This document shows, in pieces, positions 50,501-58,537 of a stretch of 59,371 nucleotides of DNA. The notes below the pieces were generated by a model, which saw only the letters and a list, made by a program, of their open reading frames with translations, was not told the DNA's origin and ran no database searches. The translations under genes were made by a program, and so were the position numbers. The stretch's first letter is position 1. Every line of letters starts with the position of its first letter. Origin of the DNA: Flavobacteriaceae bacterium Ap0902 (GTDB lineage: Bacteria; Bacteroidota; Bacteroidia; Flavobacteriales; Weeksellaceae); the NCBI GenBank assembly GCA_009835005.1, contig WTFG01000012.1:1-59371 (forward strand), given 5' to 3'.

Positions 50501-50907
50501 ACTTTTTCTGTAAGTGCATTAGAAGTGGTAACAATAATCCTAGCCTTTTTTGAAGTAGAAAGTTTGTTTAAAACCTCGGTACGCAATACTACATTCGCAT
50601 TATTGGTTTCTTCTATCTGATAAGGCCTGCGGTAACTTGGAGGAAAAAAGAGAACAGTTTCTTTATTATAAATTTTCTCTAATTCATTGAGTAGATATAC
50701 GGCGTCTTCTTGATCATTATAAATAACCAATATGCTTTCTTTTAATTCTGAAAAGAGATTGGCTAAATAAAAGGCCGTGGAAGAACCAATTAAGCCTGGA
50801 ATATGAATGTTACCGTGTAAATTTTGTTGGAAAAAGACCACGGAATCTTGCACAAATTCGGCTGATTTGTGTATGCTCAGGATATCTGGTAAGTGTAAAA
50901 TTTTCAA
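47524..50907 (-). CDS. mfd: Transcription-repair coupling factor Mfd
   Basis: A 1,127-residue translocase that removes stalled RNA polymerase and recruits UvrA. The UvrB-like N-terminal domains (SFFGDEIESIRKFD), the RNA-polymerase-interacting domain (LQVGDYVTHIDHGVGKFAGL), the RecG-like motor (GDVGFGKTEVA, VDEEHKFG, TATPIPRTLQFSL) and the C-terminal TRCF domain are all present. The start is TTG at 50907: the region before the first in-frame ATG encodes the conserved GLIGSSTAFYLANLF, so an ATG start is excluded. The promoter element lies only 8 bases upstream, so the leader is very short. Confidence 0.95.
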   Translation of the reverse strand: MKILHLPDILSIHKSAEFVQDSVVFFQQNLHGNIHIPGLIGSSTAFYLANLFSELKESILVIYNDQEDAVYLLNELEKIYNKETVLFFPPSYRRPYQIEETNNANVVLRTEVLNKLSTSKKARIIVTTSNALTEKVVIKAVLASKTQKLKVGEQISVDFLNEVLFDYEFKRTDFVTQPGEFSVRGGIIDIFSYSDEQPYRLSFFGDEIESIRKFDIGSQLSIEKVNKFTIVPNIENKYFNEKRQSFIEFLPNDCLIAVQNIDFAKHQLNKNFQKAEESFAKYQGEIKRSAPSELFLQGEEFYASLQPKPIIELSSQSYLNSDKEITVNQNPQPNFHKKFDLLIDVLQEQAKDGYTNYIFCSGEKQIERFKDIFEDIGREVPFTPVLANIHSGFIDKDLQIACFTDHQIFERYHKFNLRNTFSKKESITLKELTNLQVGDYVTHIDHGVGKFAGLKRMDVNGTMQEAIKLVYRDNDLLYVSIHSLHKISKYAGKDSQPPKINKLGSPAWKNLKHKTKRKVKEVAFNLIKLYATRKMEKGFRFAPDTYLQNELEASFMYEDTPDQLTATADVKADMESEQIMDRLIVGDVGFGKTEVAIRAAFKAATDGKQVAVLVPTTILAFQHYKTFKERLADFPVRVEYLNRFKTTKQKNEILKDLAEGKIEILIGTHQIVGKSVKYKDLGLLIVDEEHKFGVSIKDKLKTLRAKLDTLTLTATPIPRTLQFSLMAARDLSIIKTPPPNRQPVETKLIGMNEEQIRDAVFYEIQRGGQVFVIYNRIEGLKEVAGMIQRLVPEAKINIGHGQMDGKKLEKTLLDFMDGQFDVLVSTTIIESGVDVANANTMLIVDAQNFGLADLHQMRGRVGRSNRKAFCYLITPPLVTLTNEARKRLQAIEQFTDLGSGFNIAMKDLEIRGAGNLLGAEQSGFMAEMGFDTYQKILNEAIEELKYSDDFKDLFKDDPDKNDSFVSDFNLDTDLELLLPPLYVNSVEERMALYNELAQIEDPQALKTFEDKLVDRFGPLPSEAQDLLESVQLKWKAEKVGMERVIIKKGVFLGYFINNPQSPFYQTETFQKVIQFLGQNPTFGSLKEKQVRGQEMPSLLLRIENVEKVSTAIARLDEVIAFVERNSE

Positions 50908-50914
50908 AACAGCA

Positions 50915-50944
50915 CAAATATACTAAACACGTCTAAAGATTAAA
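50915..50944 (-). promoter_or_regulatory. Promoter of mfd
   Basis: On the minus strand TTTA, 18 bases, TATATTTG, close to the Bacteroidota consensus. The start of transcription would be about 0-5 bases before the TTG start codon. Confidence 0.5.
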
Positions 50945-51026
50945 TATTTTTTTTGTATAGACATTGTATCCTATTGGCTTATTTTATAACATAATGCAGT
51001 CGTAATTAGATTTTAAAATATGGCTT

Positions 51027-51034
51027 TATATTTG
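51027..51034 (+). promoter_or_regulatory. -7 promoter element of the lipoprotein hydrolase
   Basis: TATATTTG matches TAnnTTTG 13 bases upstream of the ATG at 51048; no clear -33 element. Confidence 0.45.
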
Positions 51035-51047
51035 AATAATACCTAGC

Positions 51048-51908
51048 ATGACAAAGAAATACTTCTTTATAATAACTCTAATTATGATATCCATAAATGC
51101 TTGTTCTACATACAAAACCAAAATAGATAGACACGGAAATAAAAAAATTTATAATGTGGCATATGGTAATCTAAAGCCGCAAAAAATGGACGTTTTTATA
51201 CCTAAGCATTTTAATGACTCTTCTTTTGTAATTCTTGTGCATGGAGGCGCTTGGACTATTGGTTCTAAAAGCCATTTAAGAGGTGTACAGAAATTTTTGT
51301 TAAAAAATAATATTGCAAGTGCTAATATAGATTACAGATTGGTAGATGGCAAAAACATTACCTACAAGGAACAAATTGAGGATTTAAATCAAGCTACGCA
51401 TTTTATACTTGATTCTTTAGAAAATAAACCACAACTTATTTTGCTGGGCGAGAGTTCTGGTGGGCATATCTCTATGCTATATGGCTATAACAACCCACAT
51501 ATTGTAGATAAAATTATCACTTTTGCTGGACCCGCAGACTTATATTCAGAAAGATATAGAAAAACTAAGTTTTATAAATCTTATACAGAACCTACTTTTA
51601 AAAAAATTGTAGGAGAGAAAAATCAACCTTTTGACAAGGCTATTACCAAATTAAAAGAGGCTAGCCCCATAACACAAGTGAGTAACGTGCCAACGCTTAC
51701 CTTCCAAGGTACTTGGGATATGCTGGTGAATAAAGAGCAATCTTTGGCCTTGGATTCTGTATTAACAGAAAAAAATATTCCGCATGAATTGGTTTTAATT
51801 AAAAATGCGAACCACACGCCTAGATTTATGCCCTGGTGGCGTAATCAAGTAATTAACCCTAAGATTCTGGAATTTATCCATAAACACCCAGATGAAATTG
51901 GAAAGTGA
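51048..51908 (+). CDS. Alpha/beta-hydrolase lipoprotein (BD-FAE/esterase type)
   Basis: A 286-residue hydrolase with a lipoprotein signal (IMISINAC, Cys19). The fold shows the oxyanion HGGAW (VILVHGGAWTIG), nucleophile elbow GESSGGH, an acid Asp in FQGTWDMLVN and His in NANHTPR, so the Ser-Asp-His triad is complete. It is probably an esterase on the periplasmic side or surface. Divergent from mfd. Confidence 0.88.
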   Translation: MTKKYFFIITLIMISINACSTYKTKIDRHGNKKIYNVAYGNLKPQKMDVFIPKHFNDSSFVILVHGGAWTIGSKSHLRGVQKFLLKNNIASANIDYRLVDGKNITYKEQIEDLNQATHFILDSLENKPQLILLGESSGGHISMLYGYNNPHIVDKIITFAGPADLYSERYRKTKFYKSYTEPTFKKIVGEKNQPFDKAITKLKEASPITQVSNVPTLTFQGTWDMLVNKEQSLALDSVLTEKNIPHELVLIKNANHTPRFMPWWRNQVINPKILEFIHKHPDEIGK

Positions 51909-51974
51909 TGGATTGAAGTAAGACATTAGATACTAGACATTAGATACTTGATACTTACTACCCGCTACTTACCA

Positions 51975-52127
51975 GCGTGAGGGATAGAAGTGGATAGCCC
52001 ACAGGGATAGTGTAGGTACAAAAAATAAATTAGCCAGTGTGCCGTGATAACAGAACGCTGGCTAATTTAATTTTTTGTCTACAATAGACCGAGGACTTGG
52101 AACGGATAGCCCGCCCGAAGGGCACGC
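51975..52127 (+). ncRNA. Structured intergenic repeat element, copy 2
   Basis: The ends pair (GCGTG with CACGC). The 5' flank is GGGATAGAAGTGGATAGCCC. Next is a hairpin of about 26 bp (52011-52083), TGTAG...AAATTAGCCAG with CTGGCTAATTT...CTACA. The 3' flank is GGACTTGGAACGGATAGCCC. The layout is that of copy 1 but nearly all stem bases differ and still pair. Short TAGATACTTGATACTT repeats precede it (51925-51960), as in copy 1. It lies between the convergent hydrolase and rho genes. Confidence 0.6.
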
Positions 52128-52161
52128 CCGTATCCTCTAGTTTCATTTTATAATAAATGCT

Positions 52162-53940
52162 TTATCTGTTCATGCTTACTAAGAACTCCTCATTGGATTT
52201 ACTATTTTGAATTTGTTTCTTCAAGAAATCCATGGCTTCTACGGGGTTCATGTCTGCCATGTGATTACGTAATATCCACATACGTTGTGAGGTTGGCTCA
52301 TCTAATAATAAGTCATCTCTACGGGTGCTAGAGGATACTAAGTCTATGGCTGGGAATACACGTTTATTGGCAATTCTTCTGTCTAATTGAAGTTCCATAT
52401 TACCGGTTCCTTTAAATTCCTCAAAAATCACCTCATCCATCTTAGAGCCTGTGTCTATAAGAGCAGTGGCAATAATGGTAAGCGACCCACCGCCTTCTAT
52501 GTTCCTAGCGGCTCCAAAGAATCTCTTTGGTTTGTGCAATGCATTGGCGTCTACACCTCCAGATAGTATCTTCCCAGATGCTGGCGATACGGTATTGTAT
52601 GCTCTTGCCAAACGGGTAATAGAATCTAAAAGAATCACGACATCATGCCCACATTCCACCAATCTTTTGGCTTTTTCTAATACTATGTTGGCCACTTTGA
52701 CGTGACGTTCTGCAGGTTCATCAAAGGTAGAGGCTATTACTTCTCCTTTCACATTGCGCTGCATGTCTGTTACTTCTTCTGGTCTTTCATCTATCAACAG
52801 AATAATTTGATAAACCTCTGGATGATTTTCTGCAATAGCATTGGCGATGTCCTTCATCAACATGGTTTTACCAGTTTTGGGCTGTGCCACTATCATTCCG
52901 CGTTGTCCTTTCCCAATCGGGGCGAATAAATCTACGATACGTGTAGAAATGGTGTTTCTTTTGTCTGCAATTTTAAATCTCTCTTGCGGGAAAAGTGGAG
53001 TTAAATGCTCGAATGAAACCCGATCTCTAACCCATGCTGGCTCTCTGCCGTTGATTTCTGTAATCTTGAGTAATGGGAAGTATTTTTCTCCTTCTTTTGG
53101 GGGTCTCACTTCCCCAACAACAGTATCCCCAGTTTTTAAACCAAATAGTCTAATTTGAGATTGAGATACGTAAACATCATCTGGTGATGACAGGTAATTA
53201 AAGTCAGAAGAACGCAAAAACCCATATCCCTCATTCATCATATCTAGAACTCCTTCTGTCTTAATGATACCATCAAACTCATAATTAGGGTTCAAATACT
53301 TGTTCCTGTTTTGAGATTTTTGATTTGGATTGTTGTTCTGTTTTTTGTTATCACCATTGTTGTTATGGTTCTTATCCGCATTTTGATTGCGATTGTTTGG
53401 CTGGTTACCCTTTTGGTTATCATTCTGATTCCCATTGGTATTCTTGCCATTGCGATGATCGTCTTGGTTACCGTTGTTGTTTTGATTGTTACCGTTGTTG
53501 TTTCTAGTGCGTGTATTCTTTCTATTGTTTTGATTATCACGCGAATTCTTTTGCGTATTTCCTGAGCTGTTACTATTATCCTTAGCAGTAGTCTTATTCT
53601 GCTGATTTTTGTTATTATTTTGTCTAGGATTAGGCTTATGTGCAGGTTTCTGTGCCTCTTTTTGATTGCTCTGTGGCTGTTCTTCCTTTTTATCAGACTT
53701 ATTGGATTGGTTCTTTTGCGTTTTATTAACTTCTTTAGACTCTTCTTTCCTTTTGTTAGTAGGTTCTGTATCACCAGAGACTATGCTCCTTACTTTGCCT
53801 GGATTGGCTGCCTGGTGGTCTAATATAAGATATATTAGTTCTTGTTTTTTAAGCTGAGTGAAGCCTTTTAATCCAAGACTTTTTGCAATTTCTTTTAATT
53901 CAGAAACCTTTTTACTTTTTAATTCGTTTAGATCGAACAT
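52162..53940 (-). CDS. rho: Transcription termination factor Rho with Asn-rich insert
   Basis: A 592-residue RNA helicase. Rho N-domain ([20 protein letters not shown]) is followed by a disordered, Asn/Gln/Lys-rich insert of about 160 residues (about 55-218), the RNA-binding cold-shock fold ([20 protein letters not shown]), Walker A AQPKTGKT, Walker [16 protein letters not shown] and the Q/R-loop. Start ATG at 53940 gives the family N-terminus; the frame runs on to 54015 without sense. In Bacteroides thetaiotaomicron such an insert makes Rho form condensates; by homology in layout the same is possible here. Confidence 0.96.
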   Translation of the reverse strand: MFDLNELKSKKVSELKEIAKSLGLKGFTQLKKQELIYLILDHQAANPGKVRSIVSGDTEPTNKRKEESKEVNKTQKNQSNKSDKKEEQPQSNQKEAQKPAHKPNPRQNNNKNQQNKTTAKDNSNSSGNTQKNSRDNQNNRKNTRTRNNNGNNQNNNGNQDDHRNGKNTNGNQNDNQKGNQPNNRNQNADKNHNNNGDNKKQNNNPNQKSQNRNKYLNPNYEFDGIIKTEGVLDMMNEGYGFLRSSDFNYLSSPDDVYVSQSQIRLFGLKTGDTVVGEVRPPKEGEKYFPLLKITEINGREPAWVRDRVSFEHLTPLFPQERFKIADKRNTISTRIVDLFAPIGKGQRGMIVAQPKTGKTMLMKDIANAIAENHPEVYQIILLIDERPEEVTDMQRNVKGEVIASTFDEPAERHVKVANIVLEKAKRLVECGHDVVILLDSITRLARAYNTVSPASGKILSGGVDANALHKPKRFFGAARNIEGGGSLTIIATALIDTGSKMDEVIFEEFKGTGNMELQLDRRIANKRVFPAIDLVSSSTRRDDLLLDEPTSQRMWILRNHMADMNPVEAMDFLKKQIQNSKSNEEFLVSMNR

Positions 53941-54078
53941 ATGTATAAATATGATTTTATATAAAATATTCTCTGAGATTGAGAATGCGTAGTGTGAGTT
54001 ACTCTCACCATGCAATAATACAAATTATTTGATAAAGTACAATTATAATCAAAAAAAATGCTTTCTAAATTAAATTCT

Positions 54079-54086
54079 TATATTTG
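54079..54086 (+). promoter_or_regulatory. -7 promoter element of the DUF4293 gene
   Basis: TATATTTG lies 20 bases upstream of the ATG at 54106 and inside the frame's earlier extension to 54058, so it argues for the later start. Confidence 0.5.
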
Positions 54087-54105
54087 TAATCAATTTAAAA
54101 GAAAT

Positions 54106-54513
54106 ATGATTCAGAGAATACAATCCATATTTTTATTTCTAGCGGCACTGGTATCTGGCGTTTTCATCAATTTATTTGATTTATGGCGACAGGGTGTAGA
54201 ATGGATGCAAGCAGATGATTATGTGGGTATATATGCTTTGTTTATAGCATCTGGTGTACTATCTTTGGTGAGCATCTTCTTTTTCAAGAACAGAAAAAGA
54301 CAAATGACAATTAATGTCATTAATATATTTTTGAATATTGTGTTAGTGGGCTTATTGGTTTATCGCCTGTTAAATTTGCCTGGAGACGGTTTAGAGTCTG
54401 AGAAAGGCATTGGGATTTTCTTACCTCTTGTTTCTATGTTATTGATTTGGCTTGCCAATCGTAGCATCATTAAGGATGAAAAACTCGTAAAATCAGCGGA
54501 TCGGTTCCGGTAA
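54106..54513 (+). CDS. DUF4293 family membrane protein
   Basis: A 135-residue protein with four transmembrane helices (about residues 8-25, 40-62, 72-92, 105-125). It opens with MIQRIQSIFLFLAALVSG, the DUF4293 start, which is why I prefer ATG 54106 over the earlier one at 54058. Function is unknown; the gene beside rho is a usual flavobacterial arrangement. A good terminator follows. Confidence 0.85.
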   Translation: MIQRIQSIFLFLAALVSGVFINLFDLWRQGVEWMQADDYVGIYALFIASGVLSLVSIFFFKNRKRQMTINVINIFLNIVLVGLLVYRLLNLPGDGLESEKGIGIFLPLVSMLLIWLANRSIIKDEKLVKSADRFR

Positions 54514-54542
54514 TCGCACTTAATTTATATTAATTTGAGTGG

Positions 54543-54574
54543 AAAGCAGTTTATCTAACGATAAACTGCTTTTG
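54543..54574. terminator. Bidirectional terminator between DUF4293 gene and prfA
   Basis: AAAGCAGTTTAT and ATAAACTGCTTT form a perfect 12-bp stem with a six-base loop (CTAACG), followed by TTTGTTTT on the plus strand. It serves both convergent genes. Confidence 0.85.
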
Positions 54575-54620
54575 TTTTAAACTAAATTTTAGTACTTCAT
54601 GAACTAAATTAAAAAGTACA

Positions 54621-55706
54621 TTATAAAGCATCATCCCCCGCTTGCAACTTCTCTGTATTCTCTGCCATCTTCAACGCATCTATCATTTCTTGAATATCCC
54701 CATTCATAAAATTATCTAAATTATAAATAGATTTATTGATTCTATGATCCGTTACACGCCCTTGCGGGTAATTATAAGTCCTAATCTTCGCAGAACGATC
54801 ACCACTAGAAACAAGCGATTTTCTATGCTCTGTCCTCTCACTTTGGGCTTTTTCCAGTTCAATCTCATATAATTTGGTACGTAGAATTTGTAGCGCCTTG
54901 GCTCTATTCTTATGCTGGGACCTAGATTCTTGACATTGAATTGTAATGCCCGATGGTTTATGCGTTAACTGAACTTTGGTCTCTACCTTGTTCACATTTT
55001 GTCCTCCCGCCCCACTAGAACGTGCCGTTTGGTATTCTAAATCCGCTGGATTAATCTCCACGTCTACTTCTTCTGCCTCTGGCAACACCGCCACTGTAAT
55101 AGCAGAAGTATGCACACGCCCTTGTGATTCTGTCTCTGGCACACGCTGTACACGGTGCACCCCAGATTCAAACTTCATGGTACCATATACCCTATCACCA
55201 GAAACCTCCAAAATCATTTCCTTATAGCCCTTGTTACCCCCTTCTGTAGAATTTACCACATCAAATTTCCAATTTTTGGTTTTGAAGTACATGCTATACA
55301 TTCTATAAATATCCTCTACAAAGATAGCAGCCTCATCCCCACCAGTACCCGCACGCAACTCTACAATCACGTTCTTCTCATCTGCAGGATCCTTAGGAAT
55401 TAACATATATTTAATGCGTTCCTCCATCTCTGGCAACTCATTCAACACCTCATCCTTCTCCATTTTGGCCATTTCTATCATGTCTGGATCAGAGGAATTT
55501 TCTATAATACCATTAGCCTCTTCTAAAAGATCTAACTTGCTTTGATATTCATTCTTGATTTCCACATATTCCTTTAAATCAGAATATTCCTTGTTCAATT
55601 TAGCATAACGCTCATGATCTTGTATAATATCCGGCTGAATGATAAGATCTCCAATCTCATCAAACCGTTGTTGTATTCCCTGTAATTTTTCTAATAAAGT
55701 TGACAT
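54621..55706 (-). CDS. prfA: Peptide chain release factor 1
   Basis: A 361-residue RF1 that ends translation at UAA and UAG. The codon-recognition tripeptide is P190-E-T ([12 protein letters not shown]2 would have SPF), and the GGQ catalytic motif is at 234-236 ([11 protein letters not shown]). Length is usual. A TACCTTTG promoter element is 43 bases upstream. Monocistronic. Confidence 0.98.
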   Translation of the reverse strand: MSTLLEKLQGIQQRFDEIGDLIIQPDIIQDHERYAKLNKEYSDLKEYVEIKNEYQSKLDLLEEANGIIENSSDPDMIEMAKMEKDEVLNELPEMEERIKYMLIPKDPADEKNVIVELRAGTGGDEAAIFVEDIYRMYSMYFKTKNWKFDVVNSTEGGNKGYKEMILEVSGDRVYGTMKFESGVHRVQRVPETESQGRVHTSAITVAVLPEAEEVDVEINPADLEYQTARSSGAGGQNVNKVETKVQLTHKPSGITIQCQESRSQHKNRAKALQILRTKLYEIELEKAQSERTEHRKSLVSSGDRSAKIRTYNYPQGRVTDHRINKSIYNLDNFMNGDIQEMIDALKMAENTEKLQAGDDAL

Positions 55707-55748
55707 ATAGTAGTTTACTTAATACCACTCTAGATTTAGAGTAGTTGG

Positions 55749-55756
55749 CAAAGGTA
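55749..55756 (-). promoter_or_regulatory. -7 promoter element of prfA
   Basis: On the minus strand TACCTTTG matches TAnnTTTG. The leader would then contain a small hairpin ACTCTA-GATT-TAGAGT (55727-55742). Confidence 0.45.
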
Positions 55757-55870
55757 ATTATTTGAGTGGAAAATAGGAAATGTTTAGAAACAGACAGTTT
55801 CGTTTAAAAGTTCTATTTCATAAATCAATAAATTAAAGAAAACCTACGTGATTACAGTACAAAACTTTTT

Positions 55871-56014
55871 AGGAGCCACTTCCCGCTTTACATTCCTATC
55901 TTTTCCCTATATGGCTTATAAAATTTTGCAAAGAATGAGCTTCCTCTGGTCGCTATTCTCTGCTTCATTTTATGAGCACCCGATAGAAAAAGGATATCCA
56001 TTACAATCGGGGCT
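55871..56014 (-). ncRNA. Structured intergenic repeat element, copy 3
   Basis: On the minus strand a 5' flank TAGCCCCGATTGTAATGGAT and ATCC precede a hairpin (55915-55977) whose apical part AGCGACCAGAGGAAGCT is nearly that of copy 1 (AGCGACCGAATGGAAGCT), with A/T-rich lower pairs ATAAAAT/ATTTTAT. A 3' flank AGCGGGAAGTGGCTCC follows. It fills most of the 334-bp spacer downstream of the integrase gene; apart from the prfA promoter and hairpin I see nothing else there. Confidence 0.5.
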
Positions 56015-56040
56015 ATTTAGAAACCGATAAAAGGATAATA

Positions 56041-57108
56041 TTATAAATTATCTAACGGACTTTGAATTTGCTGAATATTCTGGTTACTCACATGCGTATA
56101 GATTTGAGTAGTTTTGATACTATGATGACCTAATAATTCTTGAATGAACCTTAAATCCGCGCCACTTTCTAGCAAATGCGTAGCATAACTATGTCGTAAT
56201 CCATGTATTCCGATTTGTTTTTTAACACCAGCCTTTTTCAATGCATTCTTAAAAACTGCTTGCACACTTCTAGTAGAGTACTGCCCACCATATTGTCCTT
56301 CAAACAACCATTCTACTGGGCGATATTCTAAATAATAGGTTCTAAGTAAACCTAAAACAGATACTGGCAAGTTCACATAACGGTCTTTTTTGCCCTTACC
56401 CTTGGCGACTAAAACTTGCATTCTATCGCTATCTATATGCTCAACTTTTAATCCTACCACTTCACTCACGCGCAAACCCATGCCATAGCATAATTGTAAC
56501 ATAAGCAAATGTTTTCTATTTTCTATAGCGTCAAATATTTTTTTAATTTCTTTTTTACTCAACATTTTGGGTAATGTAGAAGGTTTTTTAGGGCGTGGGA
56601 TATCAAAAAACATTTGAGGACGATGAAGCACTTTCTCATAGTAGAATTTAATCGCATTGATTTTACCATTCATTTTACGCTCTTTCATTCCTAATGAATT
56701 AACACAGTATAAAAAATAGCCTTTTAATCGATCTGCGCTCAACTCATCCACAGGCGTATTTTTTAATAATTCCAATAGATGAATAAATTCACTGGTGTAA
56801 GTACGAATGGTATGCGGGCTCATTCCCTTTAAATTCAATTGTTCTATGTACAATTCCAATGCCTTTTGATTAGCAAGGCTTATCATATTCAAATTTTTTA
56901 CACTCATTTTTTTTGCAGGCAACCCGAGCGTTTTTCTAATGGTAGGCAGATCTAGCAAATACCATTTTTTAAAAGAATTGCTCCATTTGGCAGAAGGAAA
57001 ACGTTTTTTAAGCGCATTTTTATATTCAATAGAATAAATAAAATCTATCCAAATCACATCCCTACCCTCATGCTTACCAAACTTAAAATGATAATGATTA
57101 AAATCCAA
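56041..57108 (-). CDS. Tyrosine recombinase, integron-integrase-like
   Basis: A 355-residue recombinase. After an N-terminal domain of about 70 residues (FKFGKHEGRDVIWIDF, FPSAKWSNSFKKWYLL) not found in XerC, there is a SAM-like domain (YIEQLNLKGMSPHTIRTYTS) and a catalytic domain with R (GMGLRVSEVVGL), K (AKGKGKKDR), HxxR (HGLRHSYATHLL), H (ELLGHHS) and Y (TQIYTHV). The C-terminus IQSPLDNL and the block RPKKPSTLPKMLSKKEIKKI resemble integron integrases (RSPLD, RPRPSRRLPVVLTPDE), but the extra IntI helix region between patches II and III is missing. The only possible start is TTG at 57108; no ATG lies upstream before a stop. It is divergent from the cassettes, as intI is. Confidence 0.85.
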   Translation of the reverse strand: MDFNHYHFKFGKHEGRDVIWIDFIYSIEYKNALKKRFPSAKWSNSFKKWYLLDLPTIRKTLGLPAKKMSVKNLNMISLANQKALELYIEQLNLKGMSPHTIRTYTSEFIHLLELLKNTPVDELSADRLKGYFLYCVNSLGMKERKMNGKINAIKFYYEKVLHRPQMFFDIPRPKKPSTLPKMLSKKEIKKIFDAIENRKHLLMLQLCYGMGLRVSEVVGLKVEHIDSDRMQVLVAKGKGKKDRYVNLPVSVLGLLRTYYLEYRPVEWLFEGQYGGQYSTRSVQAVFKNALKKAGVKKQIGIHGLRHSYATHLLESGADLRFIQELLGHHSIKTTQIYTHVSNQNIQQIQSPLDNL

Positions 57109-57262
57109 CCCTGCGTATTTTGTATATATTAAGAAAACCGATATACAAATAACGTCATAATTATATATAATTTACGCATCTTACTGTAATTATTTAATAA
57201 ATTATAAACCAATCAATTGCCCTACTCACAATTATTTTAACAATTCATTACGATAGTGTGCA

Positions 57263-57293
57263 AACTTTCGTATATTTGGGTGTTATGGGCAAT
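57263..57293 (+). other. attI-like recombination half-site
   Basis: ACTTTCGTATA, seven bases, then GTTATGGGCAAT, closely like the right arm of the attC-like site at 58645-58677 (ACTTTTCATATA, then GTTGTAGGCAAT). By integron rules exchange would be at G|TT, after 57282. The bases that follow (TTATGGGC) are the reverse complement of GCCCATAA at the end of the same cassette (58540-58547). Confidence 0.6.
57271..57278 (+). promoter_or_regulatory. -7 element of a possible cassette promoter (Pc-like)
   Basis: TATATTTG matches TAnnTTTG, pointing toward the cassettes, and ends 4 bases before the proposed exchange point. It would express any first cassette, as Pc does in integrons. The -33 region (TTAC) is weak. 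Confidence 0.45.
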
Positions 57294-57367
57294 TACGAAA
57301 CTCATAACGGTCGGAATAAGCCGAAAAGAGACTTGAAACAGAAGTAGGTAAAATAAAATAGATTAGA

Positions 57368-58258
57368 ATGAAACTTGTAAAACTTTGGGGCTTTTTATCA
57401 TTATTAATAATAATTCTGTCCTGTTCAGAAAATGAAGATATTAGCGAAACGATTGAACCTAATCCTAATTTAGAAAATCAATATGAGTTTTCTTTTTTTG
57501 GGAATCAAGGCTCTGGTTTAAATTCATTTAAAATAATATATGACATTGATGGTAATGAAGAAACCGAATATTACAATGACGTCAACGAAGTTACAGGAAG
57601 TAAAATACTAACAATTAATGACCCATCAAGTGTTAGAATAAAAGTTATAATGACTGACGGACTTAATTACATAAGTGATTTTAATATTAAATTTAAAAGC
57701 TTAGAAACGGATGAAATCATTTATCAAGGTATTCAAAATCAGCCTATTTTTACTAAAGATGCTTTAACTCATAGAGAAACTTTGGAAAGTTATTTTAATT
57801 TTAGTACTGACATTACTTCCTATAATTGGTATCAAATTAATTTCAATCAAAGACAAATTAATCGTTTTGTTTACGATTTCAATCAAGATATAGGGATACA
57901 GCAAAACACAAGGCATACACTAAAAATTGAAGTTGATAATCAAAGTGTACAAAGCTATTATTTGAATCTTGGTATAGCTTGGGGTGACTATGTTGGTGTG
58001 AATAATAACAGTCAGTATCCCTCATTCGACCAACAATTTTTCAAGAAATGGAATTCTGGAAGTTTAGAGAATCAAGATGGAGATAAAGTATTTCATTTTG
58101 TTATTCCTAAACATATAACAGAATTAAAAGTAGGGTTAGGTAATTACGCAAATGCAAAAACATCTGCAAAAATTACTCTAATGCGAATTGATGGAACAAC
58201 TGAGTATGAAGAAATATTAGTCGAAGATAATTTTACACAATTTACTTGGAATTTATAA
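57368..58258 (+). CDS. Lipoprotein of unknown function (cassette gene)
   Basis: A 296-residue protein with a clear lipoprotein signal (LLIIILSC, Cys19) followed by an acidic linker (SENEDISETIEPNPN). The rest is rich in beta strands and aromatic residues (YEFSFFGNQGSGLNSFKIIY, YYLNLGIAWGDYVGVNNNSQ) with no motif that I recognise. The base composition is A/T-rich relative to the core genes. It lies 3 bases before the next gene, so they are coupled. Confidence 0.8.
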   Translation: MKLVKLWGFLSLLIIILSCSENEDISETIEPNPNLENQYEFSFFGNQGSGLNSFKIIYDIDGNEETEYYNDVNEVTGSKILTINDPSSVRIKVIMTDGLNYISDFNIKFKSLETDEIIYQGIQNQPIFTKDALTHRETLESYFNFSTDITSYNWYQINFNQRQINRFVYDFNQDIGIQQNTRHTLKIEVDNQSVQSYYLNLGIAWGDYVGVNNNSQYPSFDQQFFKKWNSGSLENQDGDKVFHFVIPKHITELKVGLGNYANAKTSAKITLMRIDGTTEYEEILVEDNFTQFTWNL

Positions 58259-58261
58259 AGT

Positions 58262-58537
58262 ATGGATAAAATAAATAGAATCAAGGTTAAGTTTTTATGG
58301 GGAAATAATAACAAAAATGATTACTTCATTATTGACGAAAAATCAAAAGCTTTAGAAAGGGAAATTGAACCTAAATCACTTGCTTTTCAATTTGGAGGGG
58401 CAGGTACGTATAAAATAAGTAGATTTGCTGAATTACCGTTTGGTAATCACGACTATGTTTTGGAAATAGTAGACAAAGAAAATTCTACAATTAGAGGTTT
58501 GGCTTTAGCAAGTGAAGATGAAATCGAAAGAATATAA
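58262..58537 (+). CDS. Small hypothetical protein (cassette gene)
   Basis: A 91-residue protein with no signal peptide or membrane segment (IKVKFLWGNNNKNDYFIIDE, FQFGGAGTYKISRFAELPFG). Not recognised. It starts 3 bases after the lipoprotein gene and ends 2 bases before the attC-like site, the tight packing expected of a cassette. Confidence 0.7.
   Translation: MDKINRIKVKFLWGNNNKNDYFIIDEKSKALEREIEPKSLAFQFGGAGTYKISRFAELPFGNHDYVLEIVDKENSTIRGLALASEDEIERI

Noticed and set aside
53292-53774. 160-residue basic frame on the minus strand
   Set aside because: It is an out-of-frame reading of the Asn-rich repeat region of rho; its Ile/Thr/Lys repetition comes from AAT/AAC-type codons.
55848-56030. 60-residue open frame on the plus strand
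   Set aside because: It lies across structured repeat copy 3, has no recognisable protein feature, and its stops and starts are explained by the repeat.
57109-57262. Transfer-type or phage integrase attachment site next to the recombinase
   Set aside because: No tRNA gene, direct repeat or excisionase is near; the cassette end rule gives a better account of the region.
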